A stretch of DNA of 64,000 nucleotides from Desulfotruncus arcticus DSM 17038 (GCF_900113335.1 NZ_FOOX01000006.1:62001-126000), one strand, 5' to 3'; shown: positions 40,853 to 50,141, counted from the stretch's first letter. The notes: generated from the sequence alone by a model not told the origin. A program made the numbers and translations.

Positions 40853-40904
40853 GGGGACATACCTCCGACTCTAAAGCCATGACCCTAAAGAGAGGTGTGT
40901 CCCC
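40853..40904 (-). repeat. Dispersed repeat family 2, copy 1
   Basis: GGGGACATACCTCCGACTCT, AAAGCCATGACCCTAAAGAG, AGGTGTGTCCCC: GGGGACAYACCTC inverted with GAGGTGTGTCCCC, a perfect-ended palindrome of about 52 bp. Related copies are at 49631-49683 and 50226-50279. Inserted between ylmH and divIVA. Confidence 0.85.
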
Positions 40905-40911
40905 TTTCCTC

Positions 40912-41691
40912 TTAATATCGTCTTAGCAATAAACCCAAACGACCTTTTTTAGTTTTGCCTCCGGTCTCAATAACTTCAACGCGGCCCCTGCCCCGGGCGG
41001 AAATCATATCTCCGGCATTAACCCCGGCGGAAGGGTCCAGGCAGGGACGCCAATTTAAAAAAATCTTTCCTGACGTGATTTCTCCGGCCATTTTACTTCT
41101 GGAAAGACCAAAACCATGGGCGGCAACTGCATCTATGCGCATGGATTGAACCGTCGTCTTGATCTCACGATATTCCCTTTCGGGAAGTTCCAAATCGGTC
41201 CGGGCCATCTCTCTGACACTAACCCCGGTACGCCCGACCGCTGTTAACCCGGACTTTATGTAATCGGCAATTTCTTTTGCCACAATTATATGGGCACCGT
41301 TTTCGTTAACAAGTATGTCTCCCAGCTTTTCCCGACGTATTCCCATTCCCATCAAAGCACCCAGGTAATCCCGGTGGGTTACCGGTTTAAAACGAAAATT
41401 GCCCTTAATCTCCAAAAAAACAAGTCCATCTTCCGGTGCTTCCGGCAGGTAATCAGGAGAAATTAAAACCCGCGCCCTTTCCGCCGCGGGGTAACCTCCG
41501 TCTACCCTGGCTGTCAGGCCAGGTATTGCTTCAACGGTTCTGGCTATAAGCCCGCAGCGATAGGGGTCATTAAAATCAGCATACTGTGTTCGATGAGTTT
41601 TTAATACTATTTCTGCAAGATCCAGAACCCGGGCCAGGGTTTCCCTTTCCTCTGGGGTTACAGCCGCATCCAGCAGTTTGTTGCGGTTCAT
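40912..41691 (-). CDS. ylmH: YlmH-type S4 RNA-binding protein
   Basis: The 259-residue protein has an N-terminal region with [58 protein letters not shown], and a C-terminal S4 domain ([32 protein letters not shown]). YlmH belongs to the conserved Gram-positive division cluster and has been linked to ribosome rescue in Bacillus. It starts 1 bp before the yggT stop, so the two are coupled. Confidence 0.9.
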   Translation of the reverse strand: MNRNKLLDAAVTPEERETLARVLDLAEIVLKTHRTQYADFNDPYRCGLIARTVEAIPGLTARVDGGYPAAERARVLISPDYLPEAPEDGLVFLEIKGNFRFKPVTHRDYLGALMGMGIRREKLGDILVNENGAHIIVAKEIADYIKSGLTAVGRTGVSVREMARTDLELPEREYREIKTTVQSMRIDAVAAHGFGLSRSKMAGEITSGKIFLNWRPCLDPSAGVNAGDMISARGRGRVEVIETGGKTKKGRLGLLLRRY

Positions 41692-41692
41692 G

Positions 41693-41965
41693 CTAGAAAA
41701 TCCCCACTGACAGCAAAATATTGACTAACAGCCTGCGCACCAACTCCAGGGCAAAAAAAGCCGCGATGGGGGAAATATCTATCACACCAATTGGAGGAAT
41801 AATCCTCCTAAAGAGCCCAAGTACAGGCTCAGTAGTTTCATAAATAAATTTAACCAGCGGTTGGTAAGGATTTAACCTAACCCAGGACAAAATAATGCGA
41901 ATAAAGATCAGCCACGTGTAAACCTCAAAAGCCACATTAATAATAGTTACAATGCCAATATTCAT
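41693..41965 (-). CDS. YggT family membrane protein
   Basis: The 90-residue protein has two membrane segments separated by the conserved loop SWVRLNPYQPLVKFIYETTE and PVLGLFRRIIPPIGVIDISP, the YggT signature. It occurs beside sepF and proC in the Gram-positive division cluster. Function is not settled. Confidence 0.92.
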   Translation of the reverse strand: MNIGIVTIINVAFEVYTWLIFIRIILSWVRLNPYQPLVKFIYETTEPVLGLFRRIIPPIGVIDISPIAAFFALELVRRLLVNILLSVGIF

Positions 41966-41976
41966 AAGTCACCCCG

Positions 41977-42804
41977 TTATCTTTTATCTTGGCCGGAAAG
42001 CTGACGGGAGCGCTGGCAGGCTCTTTCCACCGCCCGCCCTAATGCAATCCTAAGACCACCTTCCTCCAGGGCCAAAAGACCCTCAATGGCCGTTCCGGCA
42101 GGAGTGGTTACCATATCCTTTAACATTCCGGGATGACGGTTTGTTTCCAGGATCATCTTGGCTGCGCCCAGCATGGTCTGTGCCGCCAGAGTCTGTGCCT
42201 TATCGCGGGGCAGCCCCATCCGAACGCCGGCGTCAGATAATGCCTCGGCTATAACATACATATATGCCGGACCACTGCCGCTAAGACCTGTTACAGCATC
42301 CATCAAGTTTTCCGAAACCGGTACCGCCCGGCCCACAGCGCCGAACAATTCCAGGGCCAGTTCCCGGTGCTTCTCGCCAGCCCATTTGCCGCAGCAAACC
42401 GCAGTGGCACCTTCGCCAACCAGTGCGGGGGTATTGGGCATAACCCTTACCACAGGTACTCCGTCCATCAAAAGTTTTTCTATATATAATGTAGATATAC
42501 CTGCGGCGATGGATATCACTATTTGTTCCTGTCTTATTTTGCCTCCGACATTCTCCAGCACATTGCCCAGCACAAAGGGCTTAACAGCCAAAACAATAAT
42601 GTCGGCACCTTCAACTACGGCAGTATTATCGTGGGTAATCTGGATTTCAAACTTTTCTTGAAGATGGTTGATACGGTGTTCGTTTACATCACTGACGATT
42701 AGCTTTTCCGGCGTAACCAGCCCGGCTTTAATAAAACCTGCCATCAAGGCCTCGGCCATGGCCCCCCCGCCAATAAAGCCAATGTTATAATTTTTCTGGG
42801 ACAT
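41977..42804 (-). CDS. proC: Pyrroline-5-carboxylate reductase
   Basis: The 275-residue enzyme reduces pyrroline-5-carboxylate to proline. It has the Rossmann GFIGGGAMAEALMAGFIKAG at the N-terminus, VVRVMPNTPALVGEGATAVC, the C-terminal LSGSGPAYMYVIAEALSDAG and ...GTAIEGLLALEEGGLR near the end. It is 11 bp upstream of yggT. The C-terminus is complete. Confidence 0.95.
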   Translation of the reverse strand: MSQKNYNIGFIGGGAMAEALMAGFIKAGLVTPEKLIVSDVNEHRINHLQEKFEIQITHDNTAVVEGADIIVLAVKPFVLGNVLENVGGKIRQEQIVISIAAGISTLYIEKLLMDGVPVVRVMPNTPALVGEGATAVCCGKWAGEKHRELALELFGAVGRAVPVSENLMDAVTGLSGSGPAYMYVIAEALSDAGVRMGLPRDKAQTLAAQTMLGAAKMILETNRHPGMLKDMVTTPAGTAIEGLLALEEGGLRIALGRAVERACQRSRQLSGQDKR

Positions 42805-42852
42805 TTACAAGCATCCTTCCATAAACTTATTTCATATCTGCTTCATAAAAAC

Positions 42853-43296
42853 TTATTTCATCCAGGCAAAAATTCCCTTTTCCTTAATATCTCCGTCAAA
42901 ATCCCCTTCAATACCAACATTGTTGGGCACGGAGAGGAATATGCCTTTCCCAACCTTTTGCATACTACCATCAAGAGCATATGTGGTGCCGCTTACGAAA
43001 TCCACCACCCGTTTAGCCAGCTCGGAATCAGCCTGTTCCAGGTTAATTATTACCGGCCTGTGATTCTTCAGATTATCGGCTATAGCAGGCACATCATCAA
43101 AGCTTGTGGGCTCAATAACCACAACCCGCACCTGGCGCTGTGTATGAAGGCTTACCACCTGGCCGCGGTTCTTTTTAGATTTCTGAAACGTAACCGGCTC
43201 CTCTTCAACGGGGCGGAGGTCTTGCTCCTTATCATCCAGCTGTTCCTCTTCAAAGCCCATAAAATTCAGCATTTTGTCCATTAATCTTCTTGACAA
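42853..43296 (-). CDS. sepF: SepF cell-division protein
   Basis: The 147-residue protein begins LSRRLMDKMLNFMGFEEEQ, the membrane-binding amphipathic helix that recruits FtsZ. A charged linker and the C-terminal beta fold follow (VRVVVIEPTSFDDVPAIADN, RPVIINLEQADSELAKRVVD, FVSGTTYALDGSMQKVGKGI, FLSVPNNV). TTG 43296 is preferred because AAGGAG lies upstream and it gives the family's N-terminus; the longer frame ahead overlaps yggS. SepF anchors FtsZ. Confidence 0.93.
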   Translation of the reverse strand: MSRRLMDKMLNFMGFEEEQLDDKEQDLRPVEEEPVTFQKSKKNRGQVVSLHTQRQVRVVVIEPTSFDDVPAIADNLKNHRPVIINLEQADSELAKRVVDFVSGTTYALDGSMQKVGKGIFLSVPNNVGIEGDFDGDIKEKGIFAWMK

Positions 43297-43315
43297 ATTC
43301 GCCCACTCCTTTTCA

Positions 43316-44008
43316 TTATATGCGAGATATGCGAGCACCGAAAATCGCCGTGCCCAATCGCAGCATATCCGATCCTTCTTCCACAGCCACCTCATAATCA
43401 TTGGTCATGCCCATTGACAGGTGTTTAAGCTCAACCCCGCTTATCTTCTCGTTCAACTCTCGGGACAATAGCCGCAGTTCCCTAAAAAACGGCCTAGCTT
43501 CCTGCGGGTCATCCACAAATGGCGCAATGGTCATTAATCCCTCAACTTTTATGTTTTTTAGCTTTTTTAACTCAGTAATAAAATCATCAGCCTCGTTGGT
43601 ATTAATGCCATATTTGGTTTCCTCACCGGAAACATTGACCTGAACCAACACCCTGGCAATCTTGTCCACCCGCGCGGCCTGACGGTCAACTTCAACAGCC
43701 AGGTTCCAACTGTCCAGCGAGTGAATCAGCTCCACCTTACCTATAATATGTTTAACTTTATTGGTTTGCAAGTGACCGATCATGTGCCAGTGCAGATTGG
43801 AAGGAATTTGCGGCACCTTGGCCGCCAATTCCTGAACCCTGTTCTCGCCCAGATCCAATAGCCCTGCTTCTACAGCCTCCATGATTTGAGGTACACCAAC
43901 CCGCTTAGTAACCGCTATGATTTTTATGGTTAGCGGGTCCCGGCCCCCCCTGAGGGCTGCAAGCCGCACCCTTTCCCTGATATTTACGAGGTTTTCCCGC
44001 ACACTCAA
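43316..44008 (-). CDS. YggS-type PLP homeostasis protein
   Basis: The 230-residue protein has KIIAVTKRVGVPQIMEAVEA with the PLP lysine (conserved AVTK), GLLDLGENRVQELAAK, LHWHMIGHLQTNKVK, VNVSGEETKYGI, VEGLMTIAPF and LKHLSMGMTNDYEVAVEEGS. Such proteins bind PLP without known catalytic activity and balance PLP and amino acids. It sits between the HlyD-like gene and sepF, the usual place in this cluster. Confidence 0.93.
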   Translation of the reverse strand: MSVRENLVNIRERVRLAALRGGRDPLTIKIIAVTKRVGVPQIMEAVEAGLLDLGENRVQELAAKVPQIPSNLHWHMIGHLQTNKVKHIIGKVELIHSLDSWNLAVEVDRQAARVDKIARVLVQVNVSGEETKYGINTNEADDFITELKKLKNIKVEGLMTIAPFVDDPQEARPFFRELRLLSRELNEKISGVELKHLSMGMTNDYEVAVEEGSDMLRLGTAIFGARISRI

Positions 44009-44019
44009 AAAATCATCTC

Positions 44020-44970
44020 CTAACCACCCAGCCTGATACCCTCTGAGGCCCAGTCCGGGTTGACGACATAGCGAACCATATTGCTGAGACGTTTACTGCT
44101 TACACTAACCATTCCGTTTAACCGTCCCTCAACAGTCACCGGAGCAAAGGTAACAGTTTGTTTTTCTACCAGGTAGAGACCGGGGTCCCCGTCTTTAAAC
44201 GCTATGGCCCCTTCAGGAACAAGCCAGCCTTCCAGCCTCTCCAATGCCAGGTCTATCTTCTGGTGTCGTTGATGAACAAAATTCTCCGGGTAATTATTAT
44301 CATCAACTTGAACGAACATGGTATAACTGTTATTTTCATTCCACAGGCTGATTATTTTGCCCCGAATTTCCTGTTGACCCTGGCTCAGTTTTATTACCGA
44401 TCCCTTTTGAAAAGGTGCGGCGGGAACATCTTCCGGCTGGTCAGCCCTTAGATAAATGATTATCGGGTTGAGGTTGTCCACAACCTTGCCAATCAATGTT
44501 CCTCCGGCAACTTCTTCGCTCCCGTCAACACCGGTTCTGTTAGTTATTTTCTCAACGGCCTCCATGTCCAATACATCCGTCATGCCGGGATCAAGTAAAT
44601 TTTCCAGACCGTCTAAATGGGTGCAAAATATTCCGGCCCTCGGGCTGACTATTGTTTCTTCAGACACCCCGTCAATCCGGGCAATGGGAGCCCCCACCCG
44701 CAGCCGCTCCCCATCCTTGACCAGCAGCTGCAGTTCACCGGACAATGGAGCCTTAATTGTTTCTTCACCTCTGATGATAATGCCCTCAGCCTGCACCGAC
44801 CTGACACTTTCCTGCCAGGTCAACTGTTCTACATCCAGCATCCTGGCTACAACCGCATCTTTAGCAAAGCCCAGGGTGCTCATACCACCCCAAACTGCAA
44901 CCATTAATATACCGGCAAGCATTACCAGCGCCAGAATGAACCGGCCGGGGCGAAGCCTATACTTCCCCAC
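44020..44970 (-). CDS. HlyD-like membrane-fusion protein
   Basis: The 316-residue protein has one N-terminal membrane segment (FILALVMLAGILMVAVWGGM) and a barrel-sandwich half-motif (AEGIIIRGEETIKAPLSGEL, QLLVKDGERLRVGAPIARID) paired with a later beta domain (GQQEIRGKIISLWNENNSYT). It lies at the head of the sepF block, 12 bp before yggS, as in Desulfotomaculum-type genomes. No transporter ATPase or permease lies next to it, so its role in division genes is unclear; wall anchoring is a guess. Confidence 0.78.
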   Translation of the reverse strand: MGKYRLRPGRFILALVMLAGILMVAVWGGMSTLGFAKDAVVARMLDVEQLTWQESVRSVQAEGIIIRGEETIKAPLSGELQLLVKDGERLRVGAPIARIDGVSEETIVSPRAGIFCTHLDGLENLLDPGMTDVLDMEAVEKITNRTGVDGSEEVAGGTLIGKVVDNLNPIIIYLRADQPEDVPAAPFQKGSVIKLSQGQQEIRGKIISLWNENNSYTMFVQVDDNNYPENFVHQRHQKIDLALERLEGWLVPEGAIAFKDGDPGLYLVEKQTVTFAPVTVEGRLNGMVSVSSKRLSNMVRYVVNPDWASEGIRLGG

Positions 44971-45085
44971 GACTTTCCCCCTGTAAAAAATTGCATGATA
45001 TAAAATAGTACCCCATAAATAAATTTTTTCCTGCCGATTACAGGCAATTTTCTTTAATTAATTCATTTCTTTCGCTACGGCTGCG

Positions 45086-46462
45086 TCAACGCTGGTTTTC
45101 CAGAGGCAGGAACACAGAAAATATTGTACCTTTGCCGGAATTGCTTTTAACTTCCACACTCCCGCCATGCCCAATAATAATATGTTTGACAATGGCCAGA
45201 CCAAGTCCGATGCCGCCCAGTTCCCGGGACCGGGCCTTATCTACCCGGTAGAACCTTTCAAATATTCTCGGCAGGCTGTCGGCCGGAATCCCCACACCGG
45301 TGTCTGCCACATCAACCCGAATTTCATCTCCGTCCAGGCAGGCCCCAACCATGACACTTCCTCCGGGAGGCGTATATTTAATAGCATTGTCCATTAAATT
45401 TATCATCACTTGGGCCAGCATGTCCGGGTCACCGAAAAGGGGGGGTAAACGGGAGGGCAGGTTGGCCCTGATTTCGATCTGTTTTTCCTCGGCCTGGGTA
45501 CCGCAAATGGCCAATACCCGGTCAAACAACTGCCCTATTTCTACCTGCCGCCACCTGTGCACCACCCTGCGCTCCTCAATTTTGGACAGATACATTAATT
45601 CATCCACCAGCTTGGAAAGGCGCCTGGTCTCTGTATTAATAATATTTAAAAAATGTTTGGTCATCTCAGGATCTTCAGTACCGCTGTCCAGCAGTGTTTC
45701 AACAAATCCTCTGATTGATGTTAAAGGTGTTCTAAGCTCATGGGATACATTGGCCACGAATTCACTGCGCATCTGTTCCATGCGTTTGCGCCCGGTAACG
45801 TCGCGCAAAAGTATCACCGCGCCGCCCTGGTTGCTGACATGCAGTGGGGTAATACGCAGGTTAAAGGTACGCGGCTCGGGAGAAATAAATTCTATTTCCC
45901 GTGTATGCGGCTTATTGCAATACTGAACCTTTTTTAATGCAGTATCCAGGTCGAAGTTACGTATCGCCTCCAATAGGCTTTTCCCGATGCACTCAGTCTG
46001 CTCCAGGCCAAACATCATTTCCGCAGCCGGATTAACCATAATCACCCGTTCTTCACGATCCACCGCGATAACTCCGTCAGCCATACTGTTGAGTATAGCC
46101 TGAGCCCTGTTTTTTTCCTCCGTAATTTCTTCTATGGTTAGCCGCAGCCGGTCCGCCATATTGTTGATGCTTCTGGCCAAATCCCCTATTTCGTCGGCTG
46201 TGTTGATATCCAGGTGGCGATCTAAATTACCCCGGGCAATTTCTTTGGAAACAACGATAATTTCATTCAACGGTCTGATCACCCGGCGGTAAAGAACCCA
46301 GGCCAGTCCTACCGCAAAAGGAAACGCCAGCGCTATGGCTCCGAAAATATCAAGCTTGTCCACCGCGTAAAGCTTTAAAATTGTATAAAACAACAGCAGC
46401 ATAAAAAAATAACTGGCGACCGGACGCCAGCCTATGCTGCGAAAGAACTGCAGGAAATTCAA
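45086..46462 (-). CDS. PhoR-like sensor histidine kinase
   Basis: The 458-residue kinase has two membrane segments (about 15-33 and 40-58), HAMP (RPLNEIIVVSKEIARGNLDR), a PAS domain (122-225), HisKA with His241 (VANVSHELRTPLTSIRGFVE) and an HATPase domain (NLMDNAIKYTPPGG, VADTGVGIP, IFERFYRVDKARSRELGGIG). This is the PnpS/PhoR layout. It overlaps the regulator gene by 4 bp. The outer loop is very short, as in phosphate-type PhoR. No pst genes are in view to confirm the signal. Confidence 0.9.
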   Translation of the reverse strand: MNFLQFFRSIGWRPVASYFFMLLLFYTILKLYAVDKLDIFGAIALAFPFAVGLAWVLYRRVIRPLNEIIVVSKEIARGNLDRHLDINTADEIGDLARSINNMADRLRLTIEEITEEKNRAQAILNSMADGVIAVDREERVIMVNPAAEMMFGLEQTECIGKSLLEAIRNFDLDTALKKVQYCNKPHTREIEFISPEPRTFNLRITPLHVSNQGGAVILLRDVTGRKRMEQMRSEFVANVSHELRTPLTSIRGFVETLLDSGTEDPEMTKHFLNIINTETRRLSKLVDELMYLSKIEERRVVHRWRQVEIGQLFDRVLAICGTQAEEKQIEIRANLPSRLPPLFGDPDMLAQVMINLMDNAIKYTPPGGSVMVGACLDGDEIRVDVADTGVGIPADSLPRIFERFYRVDKARSRELGGIGLGLAIVKHIIIGHGGSVEVKSNSGKGTIFSVFLPLENQR

Positions 46463-47178
46463 TCGAGCACCTCCCTGAACCTGTAGCCAACACCCCTGAC
46501 TGTTTCAATATATTGCGCTACACCCGGGTATTTTTCCAGTTTTTGTCTGAGATGCCTGATATGCACGTCAACCGTGCGTGAGTCACCGGCAAAATCATAG
46601 CCCCAGATTTTTTCGAGCAAATGCTCCCGGGAAAAGACTTTACCCGGCTCACCGGCCATAAAACGCAAAAGCTCAAACTCCTTGGGGGTAAGGTCCAGCT
46701 TATCGCTGTCCACCAGCACCTCAAATCTTTCCTGGTCGATAATCAGCCGGCCCAATACCATTCTTCCGCCGATAATTTCCGATTCCCCGCCTTCAGCACA
46801 TGGCTGCAGCCTGCGCAGCCTGGCTTTGACTCTGGCCACCAATTCTCTGGGGCTAAACGGTTTGGTCACATAATCGTCCGCGCCGATTTCCAAACCCAAA
46901 ATTTTATCCAATTCGTCTCCCTTGGCGCTTAACATAATCACGGGGATATTCCTGGTCTCAGCTTGCTGGTTCAACTGCCGGCATACTTCCAACCCATCCA
47001 TCAATGGCAGCATGATATCAAGAATAATCAGGTCCGGTTTTTCGGTACGGGCTTGTTCTACCGCCTGCTGGCCGTCGTAAGCCGCGATAACCTCTAAACC
47101 TTCCCGTTCCAGGTTAAACCTGAGCAATTCGATAATATTCTTTTCATCATCCACCACCAGTATTCTGGACAAAATCAT
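46459..47178 (-). CDS. PhoB/PhoP-like response regulator
   Basis: The 239-residue protein has a receiver domain with Asp54 (LIILDIMLPLMDG), VIMLSAKGDE, VTKPFSPRELVARVKARL, and an OmpR winged helix (LDLTPKEFELLRFMAGEPGK, VFSREHLLEKIWGYDFAGDS, RTVDVHIRHLRQKLEKYP). It is upstream of the PhoR-like kinase with overlapping codons, and overlaps the PgeF gene by 1 bp. Confidence 0.92.
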   Translation of the reverse strand: MILSRILVVDDEKNIIELLRFNLEREGLEVIAAYDGQQAVEQARTEKPDLIILDIMLPLMDGLEVCRQLNQQAETRNIPVIMLSAKGDELDKILGLEIGADDYVTKPFSPRELVARVKARLRRLQPCAEGGESEIIGGRMVLGRLIIDQERFEVLVDSDKLDLTPKEFELLRFMAGEPGKVFSREHLLEKIWGYDFAGDSRTVDVHIRHLRQKLEKYPGVAQYIETVRGVGYRFREVLD

Positions 47179-48041
47179 TACCCCCCGGTTAGCATTATTA
47201 ATGAAGCCATTCTACCAGTCCAACCGTTTTCCCCCCGGTGTGAAAAAAACAAGTCATTACGGCAGGAGGTGCAATAACCGGCCATGGTTATATTTTCCGA
47301 CCGAATCCCCGCCTCCAGGAGTACCCGGCGGTTTACTTCCGGCAGATTCAACCACCATTTGCCGGGCTTGCCGGGGCGGGCCAGACCGGCATGTCCGGGC
47401 AAACACCCTTCCACTTGTTTAATTACCGGCGCATCCACTTCATAGCAGCATGGTCCAATGGACGGGCCGATGCCGGCTATAATATCCCCCGCTTTGCAGC
47501 CATGCTCTTGCTGCATGTGATTAACAGTCGCCGCCCCAATGCGCAGTACGGTCCCTTTCCACCCTGCGTGGGCCAGGGCTACCACCTTACGAACCGGATC
47601 CATGAAAAACAGCGGCACACAATCGGCATAATAGCTGGAAAGCAGGACACCGGGCTCAGCCGTTACAAGTGCGTCTACGCCGGGAATGGCATCATCCCGG
47701 GACATTGAACCTCTGCCGCAAAAGGAGTTCCCCACCGTAACCACTTTAGCACCGTGTACCTGCTGTCCTGCAACCATTTGGGAAATGTCGGCGCCAAGCA
47801 ACCGGCAAGCCCGCTGCCGGTTGGCAATCACTCGTTCAGGGTCATCCCCCACATGCAGGCCCATATTGAGGGAAGCATAAGGTTCTAAGCTTGTACCACC
47901 CCGGCGGGTGGTATAAGCGTGCGTCACGCCGCTGCAGGCAGATAACGCAGGTACGGTAAGAAAAACCAAATTTTCACGCTCATTGATAACAAAACCCTGA
48001 TCCAAGATAAAATCCCCTTCAATTGAAAACATTCCTTGCAT
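47178..48041 (-). CDS. pgeF: PgeF-type laccase-fold purine nucleoside/peptidoglycan-editing enzyme
   Basis: The 287-residue protein has the DUF152 signature: ASLNMGLHVGDDPERVIANR, VAGQQVHGAKVVTV, YADCVPLFFMDPVRKVVALA, HAGWKGTVLRIG, and SIGPCCYEVDAPV. Its zinc site uses His, Cys and His in QVHGA, DCVP and HAGWKG. E. coli YfiH edits wrong muropeptides; other members act on adenosine. Starts 1 bp after the beta-CASP stop codon. Confidence 0.92.
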   Translation of the reverse strand: MQGMFSIEGDFILDQGFVINERENLVFLTVPALSACSGVTHAYTTRRGGTSLEPYASLNMGLHVGDDPERVIANRQRACRLLGADISQMVAGQQVHGAKVVTVGNSFCGRGSMSRDDAIPGVDALVTAEPGVLLSSYYADCVPLFFMDPVRKVVALAHAGWKGTVLRIGAATVNHMQQEHGCKAGDIIAGIGPSIGPCCYEVDAPVIKQVEGCLPGHAGLARPGKPGKWWLNLPEVNRRVLLEAGIRSENITMAGYCTSCRNDLFFSHRGENGWTGRMASLIMLTGG

Positions 48042-49595
48042 CTAGCCGGCTTTAACTTCGGCCAATAGGCTTTCCAGATCTCTAAGCCGTTTCATAACCT
48101 GATTATAATCAGCCTGTTCGGGAGCTGATTTCAAGAAAGCATCCATTTTTGATGCCACTGCCTGATAGGCTCGCTGCAGATCCACAGTACTGAATACGGC
48201 TCCGGGAGTGAGCTGAATTGTTTCCTGCCAGGCCGGCGCATATGCGCTTACCCCTGTTTTCTCCGGAACCAGTTTTTCCATAACAGCAAGGGCTTCCGGG
48301 TCTCCATGCACCAGGAAAACCCGTTCCGGCAGTTTACCGAAGGAACCCAGCCATTCCAACAACCCTTCCTGATCCGCGTGTGAAGAATAGCCGCCCATAG
48401 ACTTGATATCAGCCTTAACTGCAACTTCTTCACCGTGAATGCGAATGAAATTAACCCCGCTCAATAGTCGTTGGCCCTTTGTCCCGGGAGCCTGGTAGCC
48501 AACAAACAAAACAGTACATTCCGGCCGCCATAAATTGTGCTTTAAATGGTGTTTAATCCGCCCGGCGTCACACATCCCACTGGCAGACAGGACAATGGCC
48601 CCGCTTTTAATTTCGTTGATCCGCCGGGATTCATCAGCCGTGCGGGAGAAATGCAGGTTTGGCATAGCCAGTGGATTAACGCCCCTGGCAATCAACTTTC
48701 TGGTTTCCTGGTCAAAATAATCAGGATGTTGCATAAACACCTCAGTAGCAGCCACTGCCATAGGGCTGTCGATAAAGACCTGCATCGGTGGAAGCTCATT
48801 TTTTATTACCAGCTGGCTAATATCATACAGTAAATCCTGAGTACGTTCCACCGCAAAAGCAGGAATAATGACATTACCGCCCCTGTCATAAGTTTGCTGA
48901 ATTACCTGCCGTAAGCTTTCCAGCCTATGTCCTTTATCTTGATGCAGTCTGTCACCATATGTGCATTCCATCACCAGGTAATCGGCTTCATCGATAATTG
49001 CGGGGTCATTGACAAACGGCTTACCTTTACCACCCAGGTCGCCGCTGAAAACAAGTTTGGTCTGTTGGGTTCCTTCACGCACCCAAATTTCCAAAATAGC
49101 GGAACCCAGGATATGGCCCGCATCATTAAAGCGAATGGATATATTGTGATCAAGACTGATGACCTGTTTATATTGTGCCCGCTCGAATTCCCTGACATAA
49201 CGGAAAGCATCTTCAGCAGTATAGATGGGGTCCAATAATTTCTTATCGGCCCGCCTGGCTTTGCGGTTAAGACGTTCAACCTCCATTTCCTGAATGTGGC
49301 CGCTATCCGGCAGCAGCACCTCCAGGAGATCCACCGTAGCATCTGTAGTTATTGTGCGTCCTTTAAAACCATTTTTATAAAATTTCGGCACCAGGCCGCT
49401 GTGGTCGATATGAGCGTGCGTAAGCAATAAGTAATCAACGCTTGCCGGTATGGGATCAAAGGGAAGGTAATTTCGTTCACGTGATATCCGGTGGCCCTGA
49501 AACATTCCGCAGTCAATCATAATTTTTTTATCTTCGGTTTCCAGCAGGTAGCAGGAACCGGTTACAGTCTGAGCCGCCCCGTAGAACGTTATTTG
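48042..49595 (-). CDS. Beta-CASP metallo-beta-lactamase-fold ribonuclease
   Basis: The 517-residue protein has the MBL zinc motif LLTHAHIDHSGLVPK, a further CTYGDRL, and the beta-CASP domain ending GYQAPGTKGQRLL, KSMGGYSSHADQEG, VFLVHGDPEALAVM. These are marks of KH-free RNA endonucleases/CPSF73 relatives. ATG 49595 follows TTGGAGGCTGGTC; a 14-codon upstream extension is weaker. The last 60 residues are charged. Substrate RNAs unknown. Confidence 0.88.
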   Translation of the reverse strand, partial: QITFYGAAQTVTGSCYLLETEDKKIMIDCGMFQGHRISRERNYLPFDPIPASVDYLLLTHAHIDHSGLVPKFYKNGFKGRTITTDATVDLLEVLLPDSGHIQEMEVERLNRKARRADKKLLDPIYTAEDAFRYVREFERAQYKQVISLDHNISIRFNDAGHILGSAILEIWVREGTQQTKLVFSGDLGGKGKPFVNDPAIIDEADYLVMECTYGDRLHQDKGHRLESLRQVIQQTYDRGGNVIIPAFAVERTQDLLYDISQLVIKNELPPMQVFIDSPMAVAATEVFMQHPDYFDQETRKLIARGVNPLAMPNLHFSRTADESRRINEIKSGAIVLSASGMCDAGRIKHHLKHNLWRPECTVLFVGYQAPGTKGQRLLSGVNFIRIHGEEVAVKADIKSMGGYSSHADQEGLLEWLGSFGKLPERVFLVHGDPEALAVMEKLVPEKTGVSAYAPAWQETIQLTPGAVFSTVDLQRAYQAVASKMDAFLKSAPEQADYNQVMKRLRDLESLLAEVKAG

Positions 49596-49630
49596 CATGA
49601 CCAGCCTCCAATTCTTTGTTAATAAGGAAT

Positions 49631-49683
49631 GGAACACACCTCATCTTTGGGGTCGTAGCTTTGGGGGTCGGAGGTATGTCCCC
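49631..49683 (-). repeat. Dispersed repeat family 2, copy 2
   Basis: GGAACACACCTCATCTTTGG, GGTCGTAGCTTTGGGGGTCG, GAGGTATGTCCCC: matches copy 1 (40853-40904) on the opposite strand, with the arms ACACACCTC/GAGGTATGT. Located just ahead of the beta-CASP gene start region and before fmdB. Confidence 0.85.
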
Positions 49684-49773
49684 GATTAACAACATTTTTT
49701 GCGGTTATAATGTAATTAACTGTTCTCTGTTCGTTTTGACAATCCCTGCCCAAAGGTCAAAAATAAACGACCC

Positions 49774-49802
49774 TTGACAGGAGAACCATAAGGGCATAAA
49801 TT
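49774..49802 (+). promoter_or_regulatory. Sigma-A promoter of the FmdB-like gene
   Basis: TTGACA, 17 bp, TAAATT. The start codon of the gene lies 26 bp past the -10 box, leaving a very short leader. Confidence 0.65.
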
Positions 49803-49827
49803 AATTAAAGGAAAGGAGTGTTTGATT

Positions 49828-50061
49828 ATGCCTATCTATGAGTTTCGTTGCGATAAATGCGGAAAACGTTTCGAAAAACTTTGCTCCATGGGCGAAAACG
49901 GCAAGGAGCTTAAATGCCCCAAATGCTCCGCAGTGGGAGCGGAAAGAGTAATGTCCGGGTTTACCAAAAAGAATGCCGGGGGCACTGAAGTAATCGGCAG
50001 CGGCGGAGGTGGCGGCTGCGCCTCCTGCAGTTCAACCAACTGTGGCAGCTGCGGACATTAA
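49828..50061 (+). CDS. FmdB-family zinc ribbon protein
   Basis: The 77-residue protein has MPIYEFRCDKCGKRFEKLCS with Cys8 and Cys11, then CPKCSAVGAERVMSGF with Cys30 and Cys33. That is the FmdB putative regulatory zinc ribbon. The C-terminal 17 residues are Gly/Cys-rich (GGGGGCASCSSTNCGSCGH), a tail typical for the family. ATG 49828 follows AAAGGAAAGGAGTG. It stands alone, followed by stacked hairpins. Confidence 0.9.
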   Translation: MPIYEFRCDKCGKRFEKLCSMGENGKELKCPKCSAVGAERVMSGFTKKNAGGTEVIGSGGGGGCASCSSTNCGSCGH

Positions 50062-50086
50062 ACGACAACTTATAAAATTGTAAAAA

Positions 50087-50112
50087 ATACCCAGACAGTT
50101 TTGTCTGGGTAT
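50087..50112 (+). terminator. Hairpin A after the FmdB-like gene
   Basis: ATACCCAGACA-GTTT-TGTCTGGGTAT, an 11-bp perfect stem. Its 3' arm shares GGTAT with hairpin B, so the two cannot form together. Confidence 0.7.
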
Positions 50113-50141
50113 TGCTATACTTTAAAAAGTATAGCAATACC
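50108..50141. repeat. 15-bp inverted repeat (hairpin B) overlapping hairpin A
   Basis: GGTATTGCTATACTT-TAAA-AAGTATAGCAATACC, perfect arms and four-base loop. The length and perfection suggest a recent palindrome or a small mobile unit. It overlaps hairpin A by 5 bases. Confidence 0.7.
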
